Assembly (NCBI GenBank): GCA_963576725.1
Contig: OY755241.1
Coordinates: 26,352,853 to 26,416,852 of the forward strand
DNA: 64,000 nt
Source of the DNA: Azorinus chamasolen
Lineage: Eukaryota; Mollusca; Bivalvia; Cardiida; Solecurtidae
Direction: 5' to 3'
Shown: one piece after another, positions 21,415 through 31,873 of the stretch
How the letters are laid out: every line of letters starts with the position of its first letter
How positions within the stretch are numbered: position 1 is the stretch's first letter
Program-made: the position numbers and the translations under genes
The notes under the pieces: generated by a model
What the model was told of the DNA's origin: nothing
Database searches by the model: none
Seen by the model: the letters and a program-made list of their open reading frames with translations, nothing else

Positions 21415-23835
21415 GACGTTACCATGCCATCTCAATTATTTTTGTTTGTTTATCTATTTTACGTTTTCAGGGGCCGTGCATTAAATACAGAACCAAAATA
21501 GTAACCCTGAATTTGAATGTTTTTCCCATTTATTTAAGTTAATATATTTTGGTAATTTATCATCAATTAATAGAATAAATACATGTACATGTACTTCTTA
21601 ATTTATGAAATAATTTGATTCTTGAAGTACCAATTTAAAGAAACATTATTTTTCCCCATTGTAATTATTGGGTAGTGAAACATCCAGGGTAGCGTAACGA
21701 CTTCCCGTTGGGTAGCGAAACGACTGTAGCCAAACGTCCAGGGTAGCAAAACGTCTGGTAACTGCCTTCAGTACCTATGCCAATTATTCTCTCTATCATA
21801 GGTGCATCCAATGTTATGACAAAGGTTGAAGTTGTGGACAGACAAACATAGGAAAACAGACAGATCTAGATCTATGATTCTATCATTCTGCATTCACACT
21901 AGTTTCTAGGGCGAGTGAACCTGAGGTCGAATTTGAACCAAATTTTGGAGTTGATTCCAAGCATTTATTTGGTTAAACAAGGGCCAACTTGCCCTCATCA
22001 GAGACATTAGATCTATGATAAGGATAGAAGGTTACCAGATGTTTCGCTACCCCGGATGTTTCGCTACAGTCGTTCCGCTACCCAACGGGAAGTCGTTTCG
22101 CTACCCCGGACGTTTTGCTACCCAAAAATTATAATAGGGAAAAACTAATGTTTCTCTAGTATGTTAGTAATTGAAGAATCAAATTAATACATAAATAAAG
22201 AAGTATTTATATTAGGGATGGGAACGAATACCAAATTTGTTATTCGAATATTCGGTCAAACAAGTATTCGAATATTCCGAAGAATTTGCGATCGTGTATC
22301 CAAAGTTCAAACATGTACTTCTCAGACTCTGAAAGATTGACACTCTTTTTGTGGATAGAACACGCTAGTTTTTCCACCTACGAAGGTTTTATTCCATTTG
22401 TCTTGTATCTGAAGGATAAACAGCTTTTGAATGTTGTGAAGCAGCGAACATTTTCGTGCAGTAGTAGATCTAACCCTATGTTCGCTCAACCTTCAACGTT
22501 TATGTGTGAACTGCACTGTATGTAGAGCAGGGTTTCCGATAGTAGATTGAACAACATAAAGGTTGAAAAGGTGGAGAAATACATTTGTATCACAATCATA
22601 TTTAATCACGTTCATAATCACATTCATTTATAGAACCAGATCAAGGCACACATTCATTTCGAAGCGATACTCTTGACAACGGTGTTACCAGGTGGTTGCG
22701 TAATATTTGCACATCATAATATTTACAACTTATCAAACTTGTTTCGATCAAAATGACCCGGTGTCTGGTCATAATATAGGGAAACATAGATCAAAGTGAC
22801 AAACAGTGGATCCTGATAAGAAAGTCTAATGATCACGCTTACATCGTTAACAAGTCGAGGGCAAAAAGACTAATAGAATCAAGCATGTGTTTTGTTCCCA
22901 GTCGAGAACAAGCTTTAGCGAGTTTAAAACAGGAACAGACCAACACATGTATAGAAGCCATCGGCTTTAACAAAACCAGTGTTATATAATTTTTCTCCCT
23001 TAAATTCACCTAAAACCAAGCAAATTAACGGACGTTATAAAGTACTACTTTCCATTGCGTATTGCGACTTCCGTTTCCAACAGCAACAGTAACATCGTAC
23101 TATTTTAGCCTCGCTTTGAAAATTACACAAGAAAACTTCCCTTGTATTTATTTCGCCTAATCGCGCGTATGAATACACAGGACAAGGGGTGTTCCAGATA
23201 GGGATTTCTAGTACATGTGTACTTCTATATTTAGTAACTCGTGTTATCTAGAAGCGAGAAAATATGTGTTGATTGCACAGTGGTTTGGACTGTCGCGCAT
23301 GGTAATCTTTAGGGGATTGATAAGGGATTAGGGTTCTTTAAACACCCCAATCAGCGGACCATCAAGTGCACCATGTAATAGGTAAGAGGCAATCACGTGT
23401 CAAATTATCAAATATCTCCCAACTAATTAACACAGGGATTAGGGTCATAAATACCCAAATCGGCGTACTATCCATCGGACCGTGTATTGGGAAAGAGATA
23501 GTCACGTGTCAAACTGTCAACGTTCGCCAGCTAATTAACACAGGTTGGCTTTTGAGGTGGAAGAATAAGGACGAGAGAAAAATTATGAATTTAATATTTT
23601 TTTTCGAATAGCAGTATTACTATTCGATATTCGGAACGGTATTCGACTATTCGTTCCCATCCCTAATTTATATTATTTGATTGTAATTAAAAAAGTGAGG
23701 AAAAACGTTCAAATTAAGAGTTAATATTCTGCGTCTGTATTTGACGCATGGACCCTGAAAATTGTAAAATAGATAACCAAAAAAATATAGATTGGGCGTT
23801 TTCTCAATAAATTATGTTGGCATGGTAATTAGCTG
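21415..23835. mobile_element. Long inverted-repeat (foldback) element with GTAGCGAAACG motifs
   Basis: The left arm, about 21415-21770, matches the reverse complement of about 22030-23835, if the hAT insertion at 22213-23665 is removed. Matching landmarks include TTACCATGCCA, TTATCTATTTTACG/CA, CAGGG.CC.TGC, GAATTTGAATG/AATTTGAACGTTTTTCC and TAATTTGATTCTT. The inner end of each arm has four near-repeats of GGGTAGCGAAACG(TCC). The spacer is about 260 bp. No transposase is visible. A lone copy of the motif cluster lies at 24533-24582. Confidence 0.7.
22213..23665. mobile_element. Non-autonomous hAT element, 8-bp TSD
   Basis: Termini are TAGGGATGGGAACGAATA and its inverse TATTCGTTCCCATCCCTA, with subterminal TTCGAATATTCG repeats. 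A perfect 8-bp TSD, ATTTATAT, lies at 22205-22212 and 23666-23673. TSD length and TAGGGATG ends are typical of hAT. The 1453-bp interior lacks a recognisable transposase. It contains two direct repeats of about 110 bp (23323-23432 and 23433-23544), sharing CACGTGTCAAA and CTAATTAACACAGG. Confidence 0.88.
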
Positions 23836-24967
23836 TGTTTATCTAGTAATGAACAAACATGCAAATATTTACAAACAGTGAAGGTTTGGCAAGTATACTC
23901 GCTTCTCAAAATTGACCCTTGCAGGGAAAATAAACGTGCCTAATCTTTTGCAAATTCAGTCAATTATGATGTTTAAATAAATACCACATCTCTGAAATTG
24001 GATTTAGACTAAACATAGCAATTATGAAACAACAGAAACATGGATAATTCTCAATAAAACAACACACGCGTCCCTTTGATATTTGCCGCTGAATGTTAAC
24101 ACGTGCCCTTAATGTTTACACGTGTCAATATTGTCCGCCTCAAGATCACAGGTGTCGATATATAAAGGTGATAAGGCAATAAAGACAATACCGGGGTGCA
24201 AGTGTGAAGACACGCGTCATTGTCAGACCATGGTTTTTTCCACTTTTTACGTTTCATTTTTATATTATTTATCACGGTATTCAATGATATACCTGTAAGA
24301 AATCTGTTTACAAGTCAAAATCATCGAAAATTTATTTCTATCTTTGGATATCAAAACAGTCGTCTAGCGAGTCAAGGCTTGCACGATGTTTATCAATGCA
24401 TCGATCATTTTTTCAATGTTTAAATCAAATGAAGATTAAAATACACATTTTCCCTTAATAATATATCGCCATAATATTATAATAATCGATTCAAAAAAAG
24501 ATTATGATAATTATTTTTGAAAAATAAAAATTGGTAGCGAAACGACTGTAGCGAAACGTCCGGGGTAGCGAAACGTCCGTAAATCGGACAGAACACATTG
24601 CTCAGGGTGAATAACACCCTTATACATATCCAGAATAAAGCATAATCTACATAAAAGGTGATACAAACCTGCATTCCGCTGGTACCTGGTTCTGCGGGAA
24701 AGTTGCACGCCATTGTCGTTTTCCCGTCTGTAACATTTGGCGCGAATATAGATCTAGGGTGTGGCTGTGAGAATTCCACATTCATAATACACGTACGGTT
24801 TAAATAATAATTATCATTAAATTCTGAAATTAAGGCTATAAAGTGTCCGAAAACATATTCTGCAATGGGCTTTTCATTTATATGTTATTTTTATATAAAT
24901 TAAAAAAGTATCTTCTGTAATATCTTTATAACGTATATGTTATTCATATTGGAAATCTTATGTTTTC
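23836..24967. other. Intergenic, no firm feature
   Basis: AT-rich. The solitary motif cluster GGTAGCGAAACGACTGTAGC ... GGGTAGCGAAACGTCC sits at 24533-24582. A minus-strand ATG frame (24785 to about 24668) reads MNVEFSQPHPRSIFAPNVTD and continues without a stop past a possible GT donor. It might be a small exon but is unidentified. Confidence 0.3.
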
Positions 24968-24978
24968 AAAATGATAAA

Positions 24979-25023
24979 CCATCAATGTCGATGGGCCGTA
25001 AAACACCATTCATTCATTCATTC
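24979..25023 (+). mobile_element. Ultra-short LINE-A tail (45 bp) with 11-bp TSD
   Basis: Only CCATCAATGTCGATGGGCCG, TAAAACACC and (ATTC)3 remain. Flanked by AAAATGATAAA at 24968-24978 and 25024-25034. Confidence 0.85.
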
Positions 25024-25315
25024 AAAATGATAAAAGTTTGGTGAAACACCGCCATATCTAAAGCAACATATACTAGATCGAAGTGAGTGAGTCTATATTA
25101 AATAAATAGTGTTGATTTTATGAGAAAACCCGAGTTATTTTTATATATTTCAATAAAAACGAACTAATTAATTTTAAAGACGGAATATAATAAAGAAAAC
25201 AATTACGTGTTATGTTATACCCAACACATAACATTATTGTGTTAAAGGAGTTTAATATGTGGTATTTTTGCACATTTATTGTATATATAAGGGGGTCAGT
25301 ATAAGCTTCCGTAGT

Positions 25316-25624
25316 AAAAAGAACGTTATTCTAGTTATTATACAATGTGTTCTTTTTAGTAATTTACACTAAATATAACTTAAACAAATCAAAATAAATT
25401 TATTTTGTTTACTATTAACTACATGTATCTGTCTTTTTACAAATATATAATCGGATTGCATATTTATTATTCATAAAAAACATAAAAAATTCTATACATA
25501 AATATCAATGTAAATGCACATAAACCATTAGCTTACAGATTTGTTAAATTAAAAAATCGGTTCAAATAAATATTACTCTTTGTTTAACTGCACAGAAAAC
25601 GTTCCAACGTAAATCTGATAAGCC
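25316..25624 (+). repeat. AT-rich dispersed repeat, copy 2 of 2
   Basis: Counterpart of 8752-9165 with deletions, including loss of the segment after CAGAAA. No coding potential. Confidence 0.85.
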
Positions 25625-25791
25625 TAATCAATAACTGGCTCGGGTTTACACTGTATTTATATAATACGAAGCTAAAGTGAGAATTTATGTTCAGTCATAA
25701 CATATTGTTGAGAAATCGGTCAATATTGCTGATGTTTTTTTACTAATGTTAACTATATTCTCATTGTTTCAATTACAATTAATTTCAATTA

Positions 25792-28016
25792 AATGATCAT
25801 TTAGTTAGGTTGGAAACATTTATTCGTGAAGCTTTCATCAAGAAGGAGCACTTAGTTGCTGTCTTCTTTGATCTTGAGAAAGCTTACGATACAACTTGGA
25901 AGTATGGCATAATGAAAGACCTTCATGAATCTGGACTTAAAGGTCGACTTCCAGTTTTTATTTAAAACTTTTTAAATGATAGGGAATTTCAAGTCCGTGT
26001 TGGAACTACTCTTTCTGGTATGCAAAAACAGGAAATGGGTGTTCCACAAGGAAGTATTTTGTCAGTCACTCTATTTAATGTTAAAATTAATAATATTGTT
26101 AAATCTATTACTAGTGACACTGACTGTTCATTGTATGTTGATGACTTTTTAATTTGTTACCGTTCTAAACACATGCGTACTGTTGAACATCAACTTCAAC
26201 AGTCCATTGATAAAGCTCAAAAATGGGCTACTGAAAACGGTTTTAAATTTTCCAAGTCCAAAACAAATTGTGTACATTTCTGTCAACTGAGAAAATATCA
26301 CAATGATCCGGAGTTGCACTTGAATGGTGATCCCATTCCTGTTGTAGACCAGGCGAAATTTCTCGGTGTCATCTTTGACAAAAAACTTTCCTTTATACCT
26401 CATATTAAATATTTAAAGGCTAAATGCCAGAAAACTCTGAAATTGCTTCGCGTTCTTGCACATACCGAATGGGGTGCAGATCGCAATGTAATGCTCAAAT
26501 TGTATAGAAGTTTAGTGAGGTCCAAACTGGATTATGGTAGTGTTGTATATGGCTCTGCAAGGAAATCATACTTGCAGATGCTTGATCCAATTCATCACCA
26601 AGGTTTACGTTTAGCATTGGGTGCCTTTAGGACATCCCCTGCTAAAAGTTTATATGTTGAGGCGAATGAGCCATCACTTTACTCTCGTCGTGAAAAACTA
26701 TCCATGCAGTATACCTCTAAATTAGCTTCAAACCCATCAAATCCCGCTCATAAAAATGTTTTTAGACCTAAATATCAACGTTTATTTGAATCTAAGGAAA
26801 AGGTAATTCCACCTTTCGGAATACGTATGAAAAACTGTTTTCAAAATAGTGATATAGATTTGTCTTTGGTTGAAAAGACTAAAGTTGAATCTATACCACC
26901 TTGGACAATTAAACCACCAAAAGTTATCTTTGAACTAACACGGCATAAAAAGTCTGAAACAAGCTCGCTTGAATTCAGTTCTTTTTTAAATGAAATAATT
27001 TCAAGATTTGAAGATTATGAACAAGTTTATACTGATGGTTCAAAAGATGATGAGAGAGTCGCAGCTGCCTTTGTGGCTGATGACACAGAGACAAAATTTC
27101 GGCTTCCTGATAATGCCTCCATTTTTTCAGCAGAGATCAAAGCTATTGATTTAGCTCTTGATTATATTGCTGGAAAAGCATATAGTAAACATATAATCTT
27201 TTCGGATTCTCTTTCTGTTTTACAATCTCTGAGTAAATGTTCTATAAAAAATGTTCTTATTAAAAAACTTGTTTTAAAATATCATGAAATGTCTAATTCA
27301 AAAGATGTAATTTTTTGTTGGATACCTAGCCATTGTGGAATACAGGGCAACGAGAGGGCGGACCTTGCAGCGAAGTCTGCGCTTGAATCGCCTGAATCTG
27401 ATATGAGATTACCGTATTCGGATTTCAAACCACAAATTACTAGACATATTCTATATAAATGGCAGGAGTCTTGGAATGATGAAATTCATAACAAGCTCCA
27501 TGCTGTTAAACCTATTTTAGGTGAACATCTTTGTTCATGCTTACCAATTCGGCGTGATGAGGTCGTATTGGCCAGAATAAGAATTGGACATTCTTTTTTA
27601 ACTCATTCATTTTTACTGAAAGGTGAAGTTCAACCTGAATGTTTGTTTTGTTTTGAGCCTTATACAATTCAGCACATTCTCATTGAATGTCCTGATTTAA
27701 TCTTAATCAGAGATAGGTTCTTTCAAGCAGATTCCCTGAGGGAACTGTTTGAGCTGGTAGAAATACCAAAAATATTTGATTTTTTAAAAGCCATTAATAT
27801 ATATTCTAAAATTTAAAAGGTATATTTTTAGAATTTCGTTTATGTTTTGTCCTTATTTTATTTACAATCCTGTTGATCGGGACTGACATTTACATAATCT
27901 AGTGAGATTGTCTTTATTTGATTTCATCACATAGTTTTATTTACATTATTTATTCGGCTCTATATGACCATCAGTGTCGATGGGCCGTAAAACACCATTC
28001 ATTCATTCATTCATTC
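25792..28016 (+). mobile_element. LINE-A copy A2, 5'-truncated, with intact 3' half
   Basis: Starts at AATGATCATTTAGTTAGG (ORF2 codon ~551) and ends with (ATTC)n. The candidate TSD TTCAATTA at 25784-25791 and 28014-28021 overlaps the tail repeat. The single inactivating change seen is a TAA replacing a GAA codon (TTTTTATTTAAAAC) at about 25964. The downstream frame is clean. Confidence 0.9.
26020..27816 (+). pseudogene. LINE-A ORF2 C-terminal part (RT palm to end), open frame
   Basis: Open for 598 codons. Domains in order: RT blocks VPQGSILSVTLF and YVDDFLIC (residues ~9-50), RT thumb (~110-180), connector, RNase H with VYTDGSKDDERVAAAF (~336), SAEIKAIDLALDYI (~369), IIFSDSLSVLQSL (~398) and WIPSHCGIQGNERADLAAKS (~440), then a CCHC knuckle CLFCFEPYTIQHILIEC (~540). 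All expected RNase H acidic residues are visible. The first Met is internal to the domain, so this is a fragment of a ~1225-residue protein and not a host gene. Confidence 0.88.
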
Positions 28017-28284
28017 AATTACAGCTGATGTAGGATGGGCAGACGTTGTCGATAGTCAATATGATCATGTCAACACAAGTTAACAGTGTGGGTACAGGAT
28101 AGGCGTGATAACTATGAGGAACTCAATCAAAACATTAAGCAGACAAAAACTTGAAAGAAATACAAATTTAACAGGTCTGCTAAAGTTTCTATGACGATTT
28201 GTGTAATGAGTGGTATCGGATATATAAGCCATATTATGGTGTGTTGGATGATGAGTTATTTGATACAGTATGGTATACACCGTT

Positions 28285-28533
28285 TTAACCCTTTACTCTA
28301 TAAATACGACTTTCTTAGCTTTTTGCAAACACAGTAGACCCAGATCAGACAGCTCCTATGCGAGCCGTCTGATCGGGATCTGGTCTGTTTGTTTGTCACA
28401 ATACAGATATGACTATACGGTTTCTGATAAGACAAAAATCCTTATACCCATGTGCTAGTATAGCATAAAATCTGATTAATATTCATGATATTACTTTTTA
28501 CATGAATATTAATGGAGTAAAGAGTTATTAGTT
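28285..28533. mobile_element. Hairpin MITE, copy 1
   Basis: Termini TTAACCCTTTACTC and GAGTAAAGAGTTA are inverted. Inside is a hairpin: CCCAGATCAGACAGCTCCTA paired with GAGCCGTCTGATCGGGAT. No coding sequence. One of a set found at 28886, 36091, 60360 and 61470. Confidence 0.7.
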
Positions 28534-28885
28534 AGAATTTGACAATAAGATTTTAGACAAAATGACATCAGTTTTGATATTGCGACAAGTAGTTTAATGT
28601 TTTTAATAAAATATGTTAAAGATGTGAATATTTACGAACAGGTGTATTAGATGATACATGTACATGTATAACATTATGTATATTTATGAAATGTTGATAT
28701 TATGTAAGGCTGCGTGGGAAATGTGAAAAAGCGCATGCATGTATGTGAAAATAAATATTAAACATATTGTAGTTTGTTAGTGTATGAATCCTATAGTTTC
28801 AAACCAAGTAAACATTCATTTGTAGTAAATAATGTCGAAAGGTAAATTAGTTTATATATATTCAATTGCAAAAGCAACTGTGCAT

Positions 28886-29134
28886 TAACCCTTCACTCCA
28901 TGAATATCCATGTAAATATAACGATGTCATGCATATTAGATTGATTTTTATAATGGTACATGGACACAGGAATGTTTGATCATGGAGGAAACGATAGTGT
29001 CATATCTATATTTATAATCATTTCATAAGCGCATAGAGCAAACTCAAATCAGACGGCTCCTACAGGGACCGTCTGATCTGGGTCTACTCTGTTTGCCGAG
29101 GCGGAGAAAGGCGTATTAATGGAGGAAAGGGTTA
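28886..29134. mobile_element. Hairpin MITE, copy 2
   Basis: Ends TTAACCCTTCACTCCATGAATA and TATTAATGGAGGAAAGGGTTAA are near-perfect inverses. The hairpin ATCAGACGGCTCCTACAGGG / CCGTCTGAT lies at 29051-29081, flanked by GCAAACT and AGTCTACTCTGTTTGC-type arms. About 250 bp, no ORF. Confidence 0.75.
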
Positions 29135-29381
29135 AGGTTTGTGGTAAGCAAACTCATATTCCATTTCTATATCTATAGTTTTATGTATGAATGGTAGTGG
29201 CCATTTGAGATTGGAACTTTAAATCGAAGTGGAAATACTGCACTTGCTTGTATAAAAGAATTATATGGTAACGACAAAGAGTGACTATTCATGATCTCAC
29301 ATAAATACTTAACTAGCTAATCCTCCCCGTCTATATGGAACGCTTTCATGATATATTGACATAGTTAAATAAAAATATGTC

Positions 29382-29897
29382 TTATTGTTCACGTACGAAC
29401 TGACGAGCCACATTGCGGTCTAAACAAGCTCCTCCTTCATATGGATCATCAAACATTCCAGTTCCTAATAATCTATGAATTGGATCATTGTTGACCAGTG
29501 GTCGATCTCCCCAGTAAAACCTGAATATAGACCTTCCGTCAAAGCGATCAAACCAAAAGTTCCAGTTTCTTCGAGCTCTCTGAGCTTCTCGACTGTTCAG
29601 TCTTGGAGGTATGAAATCAGGGTATACAGGAGAAGCAAACCGTTCAAAATCACTTTCTGTAAACGTACTCCATTGTGTAAATGTACTCCGTTCTATTTTA
29701 TATGGTTGTGAATATGATTGTCGGCAAAATGGACATTTATTTAACTCTTTTAAACACTCTCGGCATACAAGATTTTTGCATTGACACTCGTTAATAAAAT
29801 AAAATTGTTTTTCTTCTGAACACATACCACAATTTTCTAACAAAACCTCTTGAAACTCTTTCCTCTCCATAGTCGTGTGAGATAATACTGGTAGCAT
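29382..29897 (-). CDS. C4C4-type RING-finger protein, 171 aa, single exon
   Basis: Eight cysteines are spaced C23-x2-C26-x11-C38-x1-C40-x4-C45-x2-C48-x6-C55-x2-C58. This is the all-cysteine RING arrangement known from CNOT4-type E3 ubiquitin ligases, and suggests E2 binding and ubiquitin transfer. Residues ~65-171 are rich in Arg, Phe and Trp (RRNWNFWFDRFDGRSIFRFY) and match nothing I know. No signal peptide or membrane segment. The first Met is used here; M10 (MERKEFQ) is a plausible alternative start. An intact intronless RING ORF in this repeat-rich setting could be a young host gene, a transposon cargo gene or a captured viral-type gene. A broken relative lies 500 bp upstream. Function is inferred from the motif only. 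Confidence 0.65.
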   Translation of the reverse strand: MLPVLSHTTMERKEFQEVLLENCGMCSEEKQFYFINECQCKNLVCRECLKELNKCPFCRQSYSQPYKIERSTFTQWSTFTESDFERFASPVYPDFIPPRLNSREAQRARRNWNFWFDRFDGRSIFRFYWGDRPLVNNDPIHRLLGTGMFDDPYEGGACLDRNVARQFVREQ

Positions 29898-30002
29898 TTT
29901 ATATCGTGAAAAAGAGTATAAAATATGTATGTGCTTTATTGAAAATAAAAAAATAATGGATATACCTGCATGTATGATGGAATATAATTGTACAGGTCAA
30001 TG

Positions 30003-30331
30003 GAAAAGTAGTAAAGTCAAGCAGGCAAAGCCACATGCAAAACGCAACCACCACCAAAACACCGATAGACAGCATGACACACACACGAAATGAACACAGA
30101 AAACACCAAAAGAGACACAAGAACCAGGGACAAACGTTCCACAACATGAACAAACTACAAGCACAAAGACGCAAGGCAAACACAAGGAAGGGTGACAAAG
30201 AGAGTACCGCCTTGGCACGGTCAGCAGCAAAAACACCACTGGGGGTTAAACCGGTTTACGGACGTCCTAACCTCGCACTTCTCTCAAAGTCACCCTAGCT
30301 TTACAATTATTGTAAATAAAGGTATCCCCGC
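30003..30331 (+). repeat. Repeat F1, copy 2
   Basis: Left end TGGAAAAGTAGTAAAGTCAA. The A/C-rich middle gives spurious ORFs on both strands. The module GTACCGCCTTGGCACGGTCA ... GGTTAAACCGGTTTACGGAC ... GTAAATAAAGGTATCCCC is shared with F2. Lies between the RING ORF and its degenerate relative. Confidence 0.75.
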
Positions 30332-30374
30332 TGGATATCTGATAATTTAACATCCTATGAATGTTTGTAATGGA

Positions 30375-30475
30375 CTTTCCAGTATATTCACACTCGTTAA
30401 TAAAATAAAATCTCACGATCAGAACAACATATTATATAAGATTCTCCTCTCGTTTCTTGAAATTGCGTTGACAAA
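30375..30475 (-). pseudogene. Degenerate RING-like fragment, relative of the 29382-29897 ORF
   Basis: DNA of 30388-30411 (CACTCGTTAATAAAATAAAAT) is identical to the RING ORF over the stretch encoding FYFINEC. Upstream codons align as FQETRGES / FQEVLLEN and CCSDRE / CSEEKQ. The position of the first zinc-binding Cys is Tyr, and a one-base frameshift precedes the shared FYFINEC codons. Clearly inactive. Confidence 0.6.
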
Positions 30476-30499
30476 CAAAAACCACTAGTTGTTTCTGTC

Positions 30500-30865
30500 T
30501 AATGCTAAAATATCATCCATATAATGATCAAACACCGCACTGTTCATATCATAATTCCAATGCATATGGAAACACAAAGTAAAGCTACCGCCTAGGCTGA
30601 CCAAAACGGCGTCGTTCCTGACAGTATTCTGTAATTATAATCTATGTAAATTTTGTGGAAAAAAATCACTGTTATAGTGCCTGTAAACGATAAAAATGAT
30701 AAATTTCAGCATGTCCTTCATTAGTATCTGAAATTCCTACTGCGAAATAGGCATTCCTTGGCCATCGAGTAAATTCTTCAATATGACGGCGAATTTCCTC
30801 TTAACTCATCATCATTGCCTTATGAAACCTATCAGAGAAAAAACAATAGAGACTACGATTGTTTT
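30500..30865 (-). pseudogene. Unidentified coding remnant upstream of the RING fragment
   Basis: Minus-strand frame pieces look like real protein: FSDRFHKAMMMS, a TAA stop, then EEIRRHIEEFTRWPRNAYFA and ISDTNEGHAEIYHFYRLQAL followed by a stop. Further on, after a frame change, NDAVLVSLGGSFTLCFHMHW and AVFDHYMDDILALDRNN run to a stop near 30500. No family recognised. A possible 3' splice site (ATTACAG) at about 30627 may separate exons, but phases do not join cleanly. It may have been part of the same gene or cluster as the RING ORF. Confidence 0.4.
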
Positions 30866-31029
30866 GTTCACTACGTCAATTGAGTGACATAACACTGGAG
30901 AAATGTTAAAAAAGAACACACCCATACATTGAAACGTTTGATGAACAATGTTGTTTTTTTTACTAAAATATATGTTAATTATTCATATCTATATCATTTA
31001 AGTAGTTTAAAACTAAGGATGCTCCCTTA

Positions 31030-31560
31030 TGATTAATTGCTCTCTTATTCTTATTACTCGTCTTATGCGACCTTCACCTTTGAGTGACCTTGGGATGCTC
31101 TTTTATTCTTTTTACTCCTCGTCTTATGCAACCTTGACCTTGGAATGACCTTTGAGTGACATTGGGATGCTCTCTTATTCTTATTACTCCTAGTCTTATT
31201 ACTCGTCTTATGCGACCTTGACATTGGTATGACCTTGAGATGACCTTGTCCTAGAACGAGGTGACCTTGTCCTAGTAAAAAAAGGACCTCTATATGACTT
31301 CGGATGCTCTTATGATCGGCTGCACATGCAGTACATATGGTCTCGTAAGTCGAGCATTAATTGTATAGAAGGTAAGGTTAAAAAAGCTTGTATTTACTCG
31401 TCTTATGCGACCTTGACCTTGGAATGACCTTTGAGTGACGTCCTAGAACGAGGTGACCTTTGGTGACGTTGTCCTTGTAAAAACGACCTCTACATGACTT
31501 GGGGTGCTCTCTTATGATCGGCTGCACATATATGGGGCACTCGCTTATGGCACTCTCTCT
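31030..31560. repeat. Diverged tandem repeats rich in TGACCTTG
   Basis: Irregular units with CTCTTATTCTTATTACTCGT, TGCGACCTTGACCTTGGAAT and GACCTTTGAGTGAC. The segment GACCTCTA.ATGACTT..G and the following TCTTATGATCGGCTGCACAT occur at 31286 and 31486. TGACCTTG is a nuclear-receptor half-site sequence, but here it may be only repeat content. Confidence 0.65.
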
Positions 31561-31566
31561 TATGGG

Positions 31567-31586
31567 TAAAACACCATTCATTCATT
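31567..31586 (+). mobile_element. Possible 20-bp LINE-A tail insertion
   Basis: TAAAACACCATTCATTCATT between CTTATGGG at 31559-31566 and 31587-31594. The surrounding DNA already has several CTTATGG copies, so the duplication could be coincidental. Confidence 0.5.
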
Positions 31587-31820
31587 CTTATGGGGCTCAC
31601 TTATGATGCTATATTATGGGACTCTCTGATCAAGACTGTTATTATTACTCCAAACTTTAAGCACAAGCCACGTGTATTGTTGTCACAAGTTTTAAAAACA
31701 CAATCTTATTACCCAATATGTCCGGACTCACGACGATTGACTACCTATTAGTGTCATACACTGTAACCCAATATTTCGGTCTGATGATGATGAATTGATG
31801 ATGATGCATACCTGACCTGG

Positions 31821-31873
31821 AATGAATTAATGGTGTTTTACGGCTCATCGACACTGATGGTCATATAGAGCCG
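31821..31873 (-). mobile_element. Ultra-short LINE-A tail (53 bp), antisense, 11-bp TSD
   Basis: AATGAATTAATGGTGTTTTA through CATATAGAGCCG is the reverse complement of the LINE-A end. Flanked by ACCTGACCTGG at 31810-31820 and 31874-31884. Confidence 0.85.

Noticed and set aside
26020..27816. 598-codon ORF as a host gene
   Set aside because: It is the RT/RNase H part of LINE-A; the Met is internal and upstream RT codons precede it.
30035..30298. ORFs in repeat F1 and F2 on both strands
   Set aside because: A/C-rich low-complexity sequence with open frames on both strands; not conserved as protein between copies.
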